Below the pieces are notes generated by a model. It ran no database searches. It was not told the DNA's origin and saw only the letters and a program-made list of their open reading frames with translations. From Saturnia japonica (taxonomy: Eukaryota > Arthropoda > Insecta > Lepidoptera > Saturniidae), in NCBI GenBank assembly GCA_033032175.1, contig CM065313.1, positions 15,725,327-15,789,326 of the forward strand: a stretch of 64,000 nt of DNA. The letters are read 5' to 3'. This document shows, piece after piece, positions 22,210 to 34,461 of the stretch. Each line of letters starts with the position of its first letter. Within the stretch, counting starts at the first letter, position 1. The position numbers were made by a program, and so were the translations under genes.

Positions 22210-22660
22210 GTTTTTCTACACTAACTAGCGCATTAGTCTAACTAGCGCAAAAAAAGAAAAAAAAAGGTCCCTTACAGAACCTATGTACCTGTGTGGTGTG
22301 CACGTGTGTGTGTTCATACGTGTGTAATGTTGTATGTGGGTAGCTAAGTGTTGCACGTATAGTGTCACTTGTATCGCGCGGGCGGCTGCCTGACCGAAGG
22401 GCTTCACACCGAGGAACGGACCTAGGCATGGGTTGCCGCTAGAGAGGGTGGACGTGACGGGTGTGCGGGAGCGAAGTTTACCGCCCGTCCTCTGCGGAGA
22501 GAACGGTGGTTACGCGGGCGTGGGCGGTGGCACGCTCTGTTTGGAGAGGCGGTGGAGTAGAATGCGTTTGCTGTGTCGATTTGGTCGTGCGGGTCAGTGA
22601 AGAACCCAACGGTTGTAGTCGGGTTCTTGTATACATACTCAATTGAAGAGTTAATTTCTA
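22210..22660. other. GC-rich unassigned block containing R5
   Basis: 22210-22400 is related, inverted, to 13795-13890. 22370-22620 is the most GC-rich non-coding stretch of the window. It could be the GC-rich 5' region of a retroelement or an old promoter, but no frame has recognisable content. Confidence 0.4.
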
Positions 22661-22829
22661 TAGCGCGATGTAGGATGCGTCGTATGTGGCTCGATAGATG
22701 TCGCTACAGTACCTATGTTATTTTTTTTCTCAATTACATTGATAGCAGTAATTAAACAGATTATGAATTTAGAATCGCAAAATTATTGGAACGAAGTTTC
22801 TTATCCAGTTTTGGCCGATGGGAGTTACA

Positions 22830-23010
22830 CGGAAGACATTGTCCGACCCGACCGACACTAAAAAACAGACAAACACATACATCTATATGATTTTCATGAC
22901 TATGACCGTCGTCGAATTGGCCTAGCTGTGTGATGACCCGACTTGTACTCACTGTTGTATTTACAGTACGAAAGTCCCGCTTACTTAGGATTTTTTTTCT
23001 AAAAACCTAT
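22830..23010 (+). repeat. Decayed tRNA-type SINE
   Basis: Shares ACAAACACATACAT, a TGGCCTAGCTG A-box-like motif (22918-22928), the CACTGTTGTAT segment and TTAGGATTTTT with the better preserved copy at 32635-32885. The B-box has decayed here. Confidence 0.5.
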
Positions 23011-23131
23011 TTTTGATTTTCGAGCATTTTATTTAATTAATGATAATAATTTGTTTTACTTTAATATTAATGATATAATCTCATTCATAACTTTATATTA
23101 AGATAAGAAAGAAATAATAATAATATTAGGT

Positions 23132-24355
23132 ATTACCTATGAAGTTGCCGATTTTTAATATTGCCTAGGCTGAACATCGATATCTTTTATTTTACTTAAA
23201 ATTGCAAAGTCATATAAATTTTATAATATAGTATGACATTTGTTTTCGCAAATCAGTTGTTCATTTTTTCCCCGCCTTTTGATTTTTCTTTGATATCGCT
23301 GTTTGTGATCATGGAAAAAAGGAAAATCGAATTATTTTCGAATACGAGTTCCGTCATGGCACCAACGCAGCACAGATGACACGCAATATCATCGACGTGT
23401 ATGGACTAGGTACCACGAGTGAACGCACGTTTAAACACTTCCATTTTGGAAATTTTGACCTCAACAATGAGTTCTGTGGCCAACCTGAAACGAAAGTTGT
23501 TAATGTTGAATGAAAAGCCATAGTGGCTGCATATCATCTCAAACCAATTTGGAATCAGCAGTAGCCTTTAACGTAAGTGATAAAACGATACTGCTTTGTT
23601 TACGTTAAATTTGAAAGATAAAAAGTTTGGAGTTTGGGTATTAAATGAACTCACTGAACAACAACAACAACAAAATCGCATTGAAGCTTGCTTTAACATG
23701 TTGAATAGGCACACAAATAAGAGAATCCTGAATGGGATTTTTACTTTTTATGAAAAGTCGATCCCGTATGATAATCGAAAATGTCAACTGCACTGGTTAG
23801 ACACAGGGGAGGCAGCCAAACCATGTCCTAAACGCAAATTGAGTTTAAAGAAGTTGTTTGCAAGTGTACGGTGGACCTGTGCCGGCATTGTTCATCGCAA
23901 AATCTTGAGACCTGTCACAATATTAACTGAAGAGGTGTACTGTGAAGGATTGCTAATGATGATGGACAAGCCCGCTGTCAAAGAACCATAATTAGTTAAC
24001 CATGTTAATTGTTCCAGTCCATTCGTTCTTTACAACGCTGAACAACGGACCCGTCTCAAAAGTACTTCTTAAACTACGACTTAACTAGTCAACTGATTTC
24101 CATTTTTTTTCTAGTTAGGATTATTTGTTACAGGGGAAAATTTTCAAATCCGATGAAGCGGTTAAAAACTCCTTTAAAGAGTTCATCGATTCCCGTCTCC
24201 AGTATTTCTATAGCAGAGACATCAGTAAACTTTCATTAAAATGGCAAAAATACATGGACAATAATTGCCAGCAATACGACTTATTAATGAAATACTTTTC
24301 ATTAAATAAATGTTTGATGTTTTTCTGTATAAAATGGCAATTTCATAGGTGAAAA
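23132..24355 (+). mobile_element. Degenerate mariner transposon (copy 1)
   Basis: Terminal inverted repeats are visible: ACCTATGAAGTTGCCGATTTT at the left (23135 onward) and the complement of ACCTATGAAATTGCCATTTT ending at about 24350. About 1.2 kb lies between them, close to the ~1.3 kb usual for mariner. A flanking TA is seen on the left only. The transposase gene inside is broken. Confidence 0.75.
23311..24282 (+). pseudogene. Mariner transposase, broken
   Basis: A mariner transposase cuts and rejoins element DNA in the nucleus using a D,D34D triad. From the ATG at 23311 the N-terminal helix-turn-helix region is recognisable (EYEFRHGTNAAQ, IIDVYG), then a stop follows. A second open piece (about 23614-23991) keeps the middle of the domain, with YDNR and a WLDTGEAAKP-type stretch and an inserted CAA-repeat coding for five Gln. 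Where TCDEKW is expected the first catalytic Asp is Tyr. The HDNAxPH and YSPDLxPxDY regions are lost or unrecognisable around 24000-24120. A last open piece (24137-24280) keeps the conserved tail ending near QQYD. The gene is certainly inactive. It differs enough from the 28015 copy to be an independent insertion. Confidence 0.82.
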
Positions 24356-25866
24356 AAACTCAATACTTAAAAAACCGGACTAAACTAAATTTTATAAAAA
24401 TTATTAATGTTAATCTGTTAAATAAATAAATTATTTACGATAGATTTCGTCAAAGTAACGCCTTCATCAATCAATAAATACAATTTTATTACCATTCCTT
24501 CTTTGTGCTTTTTATTTAATAATACATCATATATAACGAAGGCAACTTCTTCCCCTTCGGGTGTCCCGCGACGACGACACTTCTCGAGTTCTTTTTATCC
24601 AATTCGTCCATTTCGTTGATGCAATTCTATTTAAATTCAGTAAAATAATGCTGCAACTTATCATTACTCGATAAGGTTATTGAAGAAGTTTATAAAAACA
24701 GTAACTATTTATTGTATAAATGATTTCAAATGTCTCAATTATTTATTCTTAGTATCTGAGCTAATTAAATAGAGTGAAATAAGCTGGAACTCGACTGATT
24801 GAGTATTTTGCAATACAATTTGCAAATATTAGATCAATAAATAACGCATTAATGTTATATGACAACCCGCTATTGGCGAGTCCAATCCTTTCAGTTGATT
24901 GATGGTGAGTGCCATTCTATAAATATGATGTTATTTTACGGATGACCCTACGCGGTATTGACGATTTAAAATTGAACTCGAATAGTGGAGTGAAGTCAAT
25001 TCGATTATTCTTCGAGCAATTAAATAAAGGGGTTAACGTCGCAGTAACAATCTCTTTATAAGGTCAAACACATCGAGTAACGTGATTTTAATCGCGTTGA
25101 CGTGTTCTTCTTCGGTACTCTCAATATCTGTTTATCTTATAATAATATAGTCTAGATCACGTTAGTTTAACGTAGTTAGGGTCTATATTTATGAGTCTGA
25201 GTTCTTATGAAGTTAAAATAAGTGCTAATTATTCTGGAATAATAGTTATGTTTGAGGTAAAAATCTGATGTCATTAAAAGTCGATACGATACCTAGTGTT
25301 TTGAGTTCGGTATGTAAGTAGCAGATAATTATTACGAAGTTACAAACATATATTTACTAATTAAGATTGAACTAATAGTAACACTATCGGCTAACTATGA
25401 ATGTAAACGTAGCGAGGAAACCGAAACGCTTGAAGAACATTGTTGTAGTACAATTTATTAGATTACTCTCGTTTATTTTTTGTTTATTCTTGTTTCTAAT
25501 CTTTTGGCAATGAATTTATGCTATTGATAATTATGTATAGAAGACGTAATATTAATAAAAGTGACACTTGTTGTAACAAAAAATAATCTGCCAAGTTAAT
25601 AATAGCACGTTTTATTCTGTTGCGGTGGCTTTAGCATTAATACCGAGCGGTCAAGAAATACTGAAATGACCGACATACAGATCGATCTTGTTAATCATTA
25701 AATAACTGACAGTTTTATATGATGCCATTCGAGCCACATGGCCGTGTAAAATTAATTAACATTTGTATCGGCATTTCATCGGTATTTTCGAATATAAAGT
25801 GATTAAAACAATATATTTAAAGGTTGTCTAGATTGAACAGTCTACACAAAGGTAAAACTTAGGTAA
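24356..25866. other. Intergenic DNA, nothing recognised
   Basis: AT-rich with a small GC-richer patch at about 24540-24620 that has no recognisable frame. Confidence 0.5.
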
Positions 25867-26171
25867 TCTATATTAATAAAACTGTAGTTTTCTGTGTCTA
25901 AATGTAATTTCTTTTCAAATTTCGTGATATACGTCTACACTACATAGATAGAGGACACTGATCGCGAAATACTAATATGACATTAATTTTTTTTGCCTGT
26001 ATGTCCGAATTTAACTATACAGGAAAATTTAAATTTAATACTCGGGAAGCTTACGTCATTCTTTAATAATTGATAAGCTACAGAACTTGACAATAATGAG
26101 TCGAAACAACATTATGAGACGAAAGTAATTTCTACATCATAAACATGTGCAAAGCCGCGGGGCACTGCTAG
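25867..26171 (+). mobile_element. Compact non-autonomous Helitron, 305 bp
   Basis: Starts TCTATATTAATAAAA directly after an A (25866) and ends GCACTGCTAG directly before a T, which are the exact borders of Helitrons. A CCGCGG palindrome sits just before the 3' end. There is no coding content. Confidence 0.72.
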
Positions 26172-26760
26172 TTAATATATAACATTATGCTTAATGCAGT
26201 AATGTACTTAATAATAAAAAATACTAATGCATAATACTTTTCATTGACTTATAATTATGTCACCTGAGCCATACATACACATGCAGGTAGTCTAGTAGTA
26301 GATATAAATAAAAATAGTGCGAATTGTGTGAGATTGTGTTTAAATTTTTCGAATCACCAGTCTGATTTGAAAAATGTCTTTTTGCATTTTAAAGTTTATT
26401 TATTGAGCAAAAATATATGCTTATAACTTCACGCTACGACTCTAAGGAATGGAACAGTAACCATGAACGTCAAACAATCTGGAAAGCTTTAGGCAAGTAC
26501 GGGAAGTGAGAAGAAGGCACACGAATGCATTAACGACGACGCAGCGCAGTGGAAAGTTGGTCGAAAAATTTAACACAGGTGAAACCATGGGCACAGCTAC
26601 TATAAGTTAATACAGTAGCAGATAAATTTGTAATTACGTACTTTTCCGAATTATCGGTATCCGTTAACGTTATCGCTCTTTCAAAATTTCTTTGTTAAAT
26701 GATTTTATTTAAATGGTTAATAATTTAGTTAAATATTCATATAAGTATTGTATTTTTCAT
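26172..26760. other. AT-rich DNA, no gene seen
   Basis: No recognisable frame or repeat. Confidence 0.5.
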
Positions 26761-26990
26761 CGACTTCAAAAATGTGGAGGAGGTTCTCAATTCGAATATA
26801 TATTTTTTCATATATGTTCAGCCATAATTTACATACTTTTACATAAGGGTCTATGTATCCCTTTTCAACAAAAAAAGAATCATCTACATCGGTTCAACCA
26901 CCCGGTCCCATTTTAGACATTTGCTTTGGCATTAGACTAGGAAACATCTCAAAATCAATGAAGCTGGTTTTCTTTTTTGTAAAAATTGTA
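26761..26990 (+). repeat. Copy of repeat family R3
   Basis: Runs from CGACTTCAAAAATGTGGAGG to the CAATGAAGCTGGTTTTC tail, in the same order as the fuller copy at 31981-32215. Confidence 0.65.
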
Positions 26991-27541
26991 TTGTTAATAT
27001 TACGGTTGATTCTTTTCTTTGTCCAAATTAAAGAAAAATTTCATTACGGTAGGTATAACGGAATCTTACAATATATAAATTCATCAAATTCTGTCGAAAT
27101 TTGAACGATCGGTGCGCATTGGTAGGATATCTTGTAATGGATATCTTCCGTTCTTGACCGCAATACCGGAGCCACTGTCCACCGGACGTGTAGATCTCGT
27201 TTCGTGTCAATGAACCATACCACTAACGCTGAGAAAGTGAAATTATATTGTTAAGTAGCTTTACCGTCGCATCGTACGAAAACAGGGAATTTAATCATTT
27301 GTACAATAATATACTGGAGAAGAAAGACATTAATTATAGTGAATGTAACACATTTGACGCTTGTTTATTTGTTTACTAGCAACCGTGTAAAACTCTACGC
27401 ATTAATTATATTATAAAATACAATAAGAATCAAAATTAAACGTAGCTTTCTTTCGTTGAAAGAACCTTTAGAATCAGATCAGTAGTTCCGGGGATTTTCT
27501 CTTACAAAAATACAAACTTAACTTACGTCTTTATAATATTA

Positions 27542-29089
27542 GGTCCTTACATATGAACTGTTTTGTCGTACTGACCACTTTGATCTAAAATATCTCCTCT
27601 TTGATTAAGAATTCCAAATTCAAATGTATAAATTAATTTAGCTGGTACATGAGTTTTTGGCAGGATATTGAAGTGACATGTTGTGGTTTTTATTTTTAAT
27701 TCAATAACTTAGGTTTTTAACCCTATATTATGTAATATTGGTGGCGTTTTGCGTGATATAGTTTGGTTTTTGTGCATAGTTAAGTGGATTATAAATGTAA
27801 GCTGAAAGTATTCATTCAGAGATCCCACAAAATCTTGTTAGGATACTAAATCATCATAACACATGAAACTATAATTCACTCGACAATGGCAGTAATGGTC
27901 TTCATTAAAGAGGACCGGTTGCCAAGTTAAGAAGAAGAAGAAGAGTTTTGAAAACAGTCATTCATTTGTTTTTTGCTCATTATTTTTTTCTTTGGCGTCG
28001 CTTATTACCGCACAATGGAAAACATTAAATATCGGTATATTTACGAGTACGAGTACTTCTGTGGCACCAGTGCTGCAGAAACAGCTCGAAGGATTAATGA
28101 TGTGTACGGCGCTGGTCACAAAAGAAAGCACGGTATGTTTTTGGTTTCAACGTTTTCGTTCTGGAAATTTCAACCTTCAGAACCAACCCCGTGGACGGCC
28201 GGAGACTAAAGTGGACAATGAAGAATTAAAGGCTATTGTGGAACCGGATCCATCACAAAGCACTTCAGGCTTCGGGGTAAGTGGTAAAACTGTATTAATC
28301 CACTTGAAGCAAATCGAGAAAGTAAAAAAACTTGAACGATGGGTACCTCATGAATTGAATGAATCGAACATGCAAACACGCGTCGACTGCTGTGTTACTT
28401 TGCTCAGCCGACACAATAATGAAGGGATTTTAAATCGAATCATTACTTGTGATGGAAAGTGGATACTGTACGATAATCGGAAGCGCTCGTCGCAATGGCT
28501 GAACCCTGGAGACCCAGCCAAACCTGCCCTAAACGAAAATTGACTCTAAGTTACTTGTGAGTGTTTAGTGGACTAGCGCCGGCGTCGTTCACTACAGCTT
28601 TCTAAAATCTGGCCAAACGATTATGGCAGATATCCTATTGTCAGCAACAGCTAACCATGAAGGAATAACTAGCTGCTAAACAACCGAGATACGTCAATCG
28701 CCCTAGGCCACTGCTGCTTCACGACAACGCAAAGCCACACACTGCACAACAAACAACCACTAAGTTAGATGAGCTACCATTGGAAAATCTGCGACATCCA
28801 CCGTACTCCCCGGACCTTGCTCCAACAGATTACAATTTTTTCCGGAATTTGAACAACTTCTTACAAGGTAAAAAATTCAACTCCGATGCGTCAGTCCAAA
28901 CCGCCTTCACAGAGTTTATTGATTATCGCCCCCATGGTTTTTTTTAGTAAAGGGATCAATGAACTACCTATGAGATGGCAAAAATGCATAGATAACAACG
29001 GTGCATACTTTGATTAATTAAATATATTTTACAAAAAAAATTACTTTATATTCCTCCCGTATAAAACGCCAATTTCATATGTAAGGACC
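27542..29089 (+). mobile_element. Degenerate mariner transposon (copy 2), flanked by TA
   Basis: Ends GGTCCTTACATATGAA and its complement are each bounded by TA (27540-27541 and 29090-29091), the mariner target. The 1548-bp length is longer than usual because about 470 bp precede the transposase start, perhaps a later insertion. The transposase is broken. Confidence 0.85.
28015..29017 (+). pseudogene. Mariner transposase, frameshifted
   Basis: The helix-turn-helix N-terminus (YIYEYEYFCGTSAAETARRI) opens at the ATG at 28015. A frameshift near 28115-28135 moves the reading to a second frame, in which the stretch QRFRSGNF, WVPHEL and TCDGKW is open to 28543. Further shifts and stops follow. LLLHDNAKPH and YSPDLAPTDY are still readable at about 28710-28850. 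A final shift in the T-run at about 28938 precedes a tail ending in NNGAYFD and a stop at 29017. All three catalytic Asp positions of D,D34D are still recognisable (the first in TCDGKW), so damage is by indels and stops rather than active-site loss. The tail resembles mori/cecropia-type mariners, a tentative placement. Confidence 0.88.
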
Positions 29090-29906
29090 TAATATTTGTA
29101 CAGATATAAATACATTATATTTTCAATATTTTATTCGAACTATGTTTACGCTCTTCACATTTAATATATCCAAATGTATTCACATGATAATAACGCATTT
29201 TGTTTTTAAAATTAAATTTATTTTCTATTATGAATTTATGACCATTGATGACTTTGCTTTATTGAGTTTTAAATTGACCATGACATTTGAACAGTAGAGG
29301 ATAAAATCATATATTTAATTTTGGTGTTACAGGTGCGTACCGTTTAGATAAGCGAGTGAAACTGAAAACTCGTCTTCATGGTTGAACATCCTGCACCTGA
29401 CTGTAATCGCCCAATTAATTCAGTACAAGTCACTACTGAATAGCTAAATAACATTAAGTATGAATTATTTATTGTTATTTAGGAAAGAGCTTATTCATAA
29501 ATCATATTAATGGTCAAATGTCAAGATCAGCACACCTAAGGTATCTAATAGGGTCTTTGATGTTGCGTGACATATATGGTATTCGACGGGATACAAAGAA
29601 ATGACCTTGCCACTGTTTATTTGTGAAAACTAAAGTTCCTATACAATACTTTTGTATTGTTGGAAAAAATTAAATTCGTATCTGTCGTCTAGGAATCCAT
29701 CTGATATTATTTTATTTATCTTAACTTTGTCCTGCCAATAAATATCCTTGATAATTTAATACAAAAAAATTTGTTATTCAGATTCTGTTAACGACTTGGC
29801 ATAATTTTAATACTATAAAAATACAAATTAGTTATCCCATTTTATGGACTCGGCAGTAAAGCCAATTAAAGTTGTTTGGGTAAAAGTATTAAGTTTTACT
29901 TATAAT
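29090..29906. other. AT-rich DNA, no gene seen
   Basis: Nothing recognised beyond the mariner border. Confidence 0.5.
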
Positions 29907-30235
29907 AAGGTTCCAAAATACATTACCGATCTGTCGGACACTAAGTTCAAGGATCATGTAAATCATAGTTTTTTTGTCAAATGGTTGTTAAAGTTTGGAG
30001 CATTATCTGAATGGTTGTAATTTCTGGAAATGACTCTCTCTGTATATCCAATAAAATAATATAATAAGTAATTAACTACACACATTACTTACACAGTATA
30101 AAATAAACCCAATCGAGTTTCTTGCCAGTTCTTCTCGATATCTGCAATGTTTTCCGAACCGGTAGTCGTATTTTAACGTTCATAAGTGCCATCTCAGGGT
30201 CAAAATTAAATAAAGTATTTTTCTGGTTTGATTTA
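29907..30235 (+). mobile_element. 3' end of a non-LTR retrotransposon (LINE)
   Basis: 29907-30020 reads as the C-terminus of an RT-type ORF2, with KVPKYITDL, a KFKDH stretch and a TAA at 30018-30020. It parallels the minus-strand fragment at 34955-35146. The following 3' UTR (30100-30235) has the GAGTTTCTTGCCAGTTCTTC, CCGAACCGGTAGT and CATAAGTGCC blocks, also present at 41600-41690. Confidence 0.68.
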
Positions 30236-31489
30236 TTTTTAATTACCTATTAACATTTTAGTGTTCCTCAAAATGTATTCATTTATGTACGGTGAATTAT
30301 TGTCTGTTCACATCTGAAATAACCGAGCTCGTCTAAGCACGTTATAAATACTTAAAAATTAGCAGAGTAGGTAGTTTTGTTTTATATAATAAGGTTTCTA
30401 ATAAGGTTTTTTTGTCTGAAATTGTCTCTATTTTCACAATTTTCAATATTACAAGTAATATACATTGCTAATTACTCCTATATTCATTTTAACTTTTGCT
30501 AAAAGTGATGAATAAAAACAACTCAGTTGACGTGTTTGTATTTACCTAATTACAATAATTTGTACGTTCGTGCTTAGGCTTAAAAATAATTAGAGATACG
30601 GGCGAGAATCTGCAACTACACTGTCCATAATGGCATGGCGCATTCTACTTATCAAGTACCAACCCCACTTAATAAAATAATATTATTGTATATATTATGC
30701 ATATAATTAATAACTAGTGTATAAAATTTTTGAAATACAAATAAAACTCCGTATATATAACTGCAAATATACCTAGTTTCACTAAATAAATATTATTATT
30801 ATCTGAAATATGGCAATAGAGATAATAAAATCGTGTACGTAATTGCAGTTTTTATGTAAAGCATTACGTAAACCCGCCGCGCTGGAGTAATTTACAATTC
30901 CGCGATAGTATAATTGTGTCATCAACTACCATCGACATTCTCATAAAAGAGAAAACGGCTCCATTATACTAAATGACAAGTCAATAAATTGAACTATAGT
31001 GTACGTATGCAAAAATGTTTGTAAGGCTTAGCACGTACTTATTCTAAATCTTTGTGAGGCGCTTAGTAGCCGGGGATGCAGCGATGCTCTGGGCTTATCT
31101 CGCTCGTTTGTCCTCCGGGAAGCTCTTTAGCTTAGATACCGGGCTCCTTTGGCTTACAGCCTTCATCGGTTCTTGCTCCCGCAATGGCAACTTTACGACT
31201 TAACACCCGTCTGATACTAGAATACGTAATGGAGATTGTGCGCTAAAACATTCATAATTTAGTAACATAAAAAGTCGATATGTTTTACATACGTAAGTTC
31301 TTATAGTATATACTTGTGCGACACAATTTCGCAAGGCGTCTTCAAAAAATGTTAATAATTTATACGTGTCCAAAGTAATTTTCTTAGGGAACTTATCTAG
31401 ATGAACTTGGAAACAAAAACAAGAATTGCTCGTTTAATAGTATTCGTTAAATGTTTATAAGACAATTTTTAACAAAAAAGTAAACCAAC
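30236..31489. other. Intergenic DNA, nothing recognised
   Basis: AT-rich, with a GC-richer, CpG-bearing patch at about 31050-31215 that has no frame I recognise. Confidence 0.5.
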
Positions 31490-31690
31490 GTCAGTGATTT
31501 TGGGGAGTTCCCTCGTTATTTTCAAAGTCGAACGTCCAATACCAATTAAATTAAAATGGGACCACCCAAGATGTATATATCCTTTCCAACGACAAAAAAA
31601 TTATCCAAATCGGTTCACAATCAAAGAAGTTATGGCTGAACATCCATAAAAAAATCGAATTGATACCCTCCATCTTTTTTTGAAGTCAGT
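31490..31690 (-). repeat. Copy of repeat family R3, left arm of an inverted pair
   Basis: Reverse complement of the 31981-32215 copy, including the GGGACCAC, AAATCGGTTCACAA and GAAGTTATGGCTGAACAT blocks. It lies about 290 bp from its inverted partner. Confidence 0.7.
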
Positions 31691-31935
31691 GGTCATGGGT
31701 TCGATGCCCAGGTCGATCAAAATGTTATTGGGTTTTTCTATGAAATTATCAGTAGCAGCTCGGAGTTTGGCTTTGTGTCCTGTCAATGGCAATAGGCTCG
31801 CTCTCTATTACATGGAACTTAAGAAACATACACGATGAACTGTGCTACATTAGTACACCTCTGCCTAACCCTTCTGGGTTGATGGTATGTATGGTTGGCG
31901 TGATGGTATGTTATGAATCAATCGCAAATGCGAAT
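31685..31935 (+). mobile_element. SINE-like repeat between two inverted R3 copies
   Basis: A pol III B-box-like GGTTCGATGCC lies at 31698-31708. The following body (GCTCGGAGTTTGG, AATAGGCTCGC, TCTATTACATGGAACTTA, CTCTGCCTAACCCTTCTGGG) is a sequence type I associate with a widespread lepidopteran repeat. The A-box side is missing, so the copy is 5'-truncated or fused to R3. Confidence 0.6.
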
Positions 31936-31980
31936 GCGAACATTCCCAACATCTTCAATTATCTTTTCTTCAAAATTTAT

Positions 31981-32215
31981 TTTTAACTTCCTTTAAAAAA
32001 AGACGGAGATTATCAATTCGATTTTTTTTAATGGATGTTAAGCCATAACTTCTTTGTTTGTTAACCGATTTGGATAATTCTTTTTTCGTTGGAAGGGGAT
32101 ATTTCTTGAGTGGTCCCATTTTTATTCCATTTCCATTGGACCTTCCAACTTCGAAGATACATCAGGGAACTCTTGAAAATCATTGTAGTTGGTTTTATTT
32201 TTTGTTTAATATTGT
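31981..32215 (+). repeat. Best preserved copy of repeat family R3, right arm of an inverted pair
   Basis: Runs from TTTTTAACTTCC through GTTAAGCCATAACTTCTTTG, TGGATAATTC and CTTCGAAGATACATCAGGGA to the GTAGTTGGTTTT tail. Confidence 0.7.
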
Positions 32216-32634
32216 CTTGTAAATATTCACTTCAATAATCACATTCGCATCATTTAATGCGGATCTTATTTCGAATGCAAGTGGTCCTAAATTTATCAAG
32301 TGATGAAACATGTGGTGTGCAATCTAGTTCTGAAGACACGCTGCTGTGTGAAATCAAAGCTGAATTGAAGGCATATTTGAAAGAAAAACAAGCCTCTCTC
32401 GAGATTAACCCTCTTAACAGGTGGGGAAAACAAACGTAAATATGACAAATTGGCAGATATTGCTCGCGAGTATCTCAGCACTCCACCTACCAGTGTACCG
32501 TATGAGCAATTATAAATGTAGTGGGTCTTATATAAGAACCACTGAGAAATTGCCTAACAGGGGAAAAATGATCAAGGTATTATGATTGAAGTGAAAACTG
32601 CTTCGGTTTCGTGTTTCCTGAAACGCGATGAAAC

Positions 32635-32885
32635 GAAAAAGAGACAAACACATACATATAAAGGATTTAACCTATGAGAGAATGAGATGAGAGAATGAGA
32701 TAGAAAACATTTATATCATATCATACACGGTTAATGCAAGTTGTGATTTTTATACACGATGTATGAACAACAAATTTGACCTAGTGGTGTGAGCCGACCA
32801 GACTTTTACACACTGCTGTATGTAGAGTACGAGTGGTCCATAGTTCGAGTCCTATTGATTTAGGATTTTTAAAAAGAGATTCTAA
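32635..32885 (+). mobile_element. tRNA-derived SINE
   Basis: An A-box-like TGACCTAGTGG (32777-32787) and a B-box-like AGTTCGAGTCC (32842-32852) are 65 bp apart, as in tRNA-derived pol III promoters. A related decayed copy is at 22830-23010. The copy ends near TTAGGATTTTT. Confidence 0.6.
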
Positions 32886-34299
32886 AGAAGATATTTGATG
32901 TTTTCTGAAGGTTTCACTTCCACCGCGTGTTTTGCATGTATTTTTTGAATATAAGTTGCCGCTTTTGAAATTTTATTACTTACAATTATGCATTCAATTT
33001 GATTGTAATTTAAACTTAATATCAATAATAATTAAGGTCAACCCCAGATTTGTTTTATGCCTTTTCTGACTATTCGCATTCGCACATACGCATTTCATAC
33101 ATTCGCTTACGCGAATGTACAAAACATGACATTGGTAACATCCCTGGTGCAAACTACGATAAAAACAACCAGTTTGAAGATAAAAGTTGTTATTCTATTT
33201 ATAGATGAAAAAACATCTATCGGAGTAGGTATATTGAAATGTTAAAAGGAATTCTCTAATTATTCTTTATAATATGATAACTTTCTTCATTTTCACCAAA
33301 CTTTCTCTTAAAATTTGTTTACACAAATCGAAAATCACTTTTTTTTTGTTACGTTTCACTGCGTAAACGTTTTGATGTAAATGTTTGCTCACCTTGCGAC
33401 TTGTGTTTACAAGCAAACATTTCGTTCACGGATCAATGCTCTGTTAGTTAGGTCAGCGGACTCAAACTGAGCTAATATTAATAAATAACTGTTATTTTAT
33501 TATCAAAATATACTTAAAGTGCACACAAAAAATTCTGTGCCGTTTGTTTATTAACGCCGTTTGAATTCCGGCGAATTTTAGGTACTACTTAATTGTTGTA
33601 TAGTTCAATCAATGGGCGGATTCCGGACATAGTAATATTAAATTATTGTTGTTAATGGGAAAAGTAAAATGTACCATAAAGGATGTATAAACGTTAAATA
33701 AAATAGGTACAAGTAATAAATACTTATTTATTCATAGATTAATTATCTCCAATAACGCAGAGCGTCTACACGATTATAAAATAATAAACTTACGTTGATA
33801 TTAAAACTTTTATATGAAGAATTTTTTTGCAGCCAAGATATAAATAAAAGGAGTTTAACATTAAAAAATCAACAAGTTGAGATATTGTATTGTATTGTAG
33901 AGTTGCTATTGATAGTAATTGCTAAGTAGTATATTTTTTAAAGTATTGTAAAGAACAATTTTTTTTGTTTTTACTGTGGTTCTTAAGCAGAGCTATAATA
34001 AGGATCAAGACTATATCCAGCGGTAGATTGATGAACCATATAATATTATCTTTCGCACTGGTTATGAAGTAACAATTATATCTGGCTAACGCAATTGTGC
34101 CTATGCCAAGAATTAATTACCTTGTGCACATTCTGTGACTTTAGTAATGCTCGGTATAGGTATAACTATATGAATACGTCTAATATACCGATCATCTGAT
34201 GAAACGTAACTTAATTGTCCACCACTACATGACTAGATCGCGACCACCATGCATATAGGGATGATTTGCATAAGCACGTCTCGTTTCGGGATCAGCCCG
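32886..34299. other. Intergenic DNA, nothing recognised
   Basis: AT-rich. Repeated CATTCGCAT-type words occur near 33070-33115. No gene is supported. Confidence 0.5.
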
Positions 34300-34400
34300 C
34301 ATGATAGCGTTGACTGGCGATGGATCATCGATATCTTTGGTAGTCGACAGTTCCTGATTGTACTGTGCTTATCAGGCACAGACAGGTCACTTTGCCGAGT
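34300..34400 (+). repeat. Diverged copy of repeat family R8
   Basis: Shares GGCGATGGATCATCGAT, the TGTACTGTGCTTATCAGG stretch and the TTTGCCGAG end with 49030-49145. Confidence 0.45.
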
Positions 34401-34461
34401 CACAATAAATAAAAACCGGTGATGTGTGTGTATAATGAAATTTCTTTTTTATCTATATTAA

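Noticed and set aside
27028..27210. Minus-strand 60-codon frame in a GC-richer patch
   Set aside because: No recognisable homology, and the neighbouring frames are equally plausible. Not supported as a gene.
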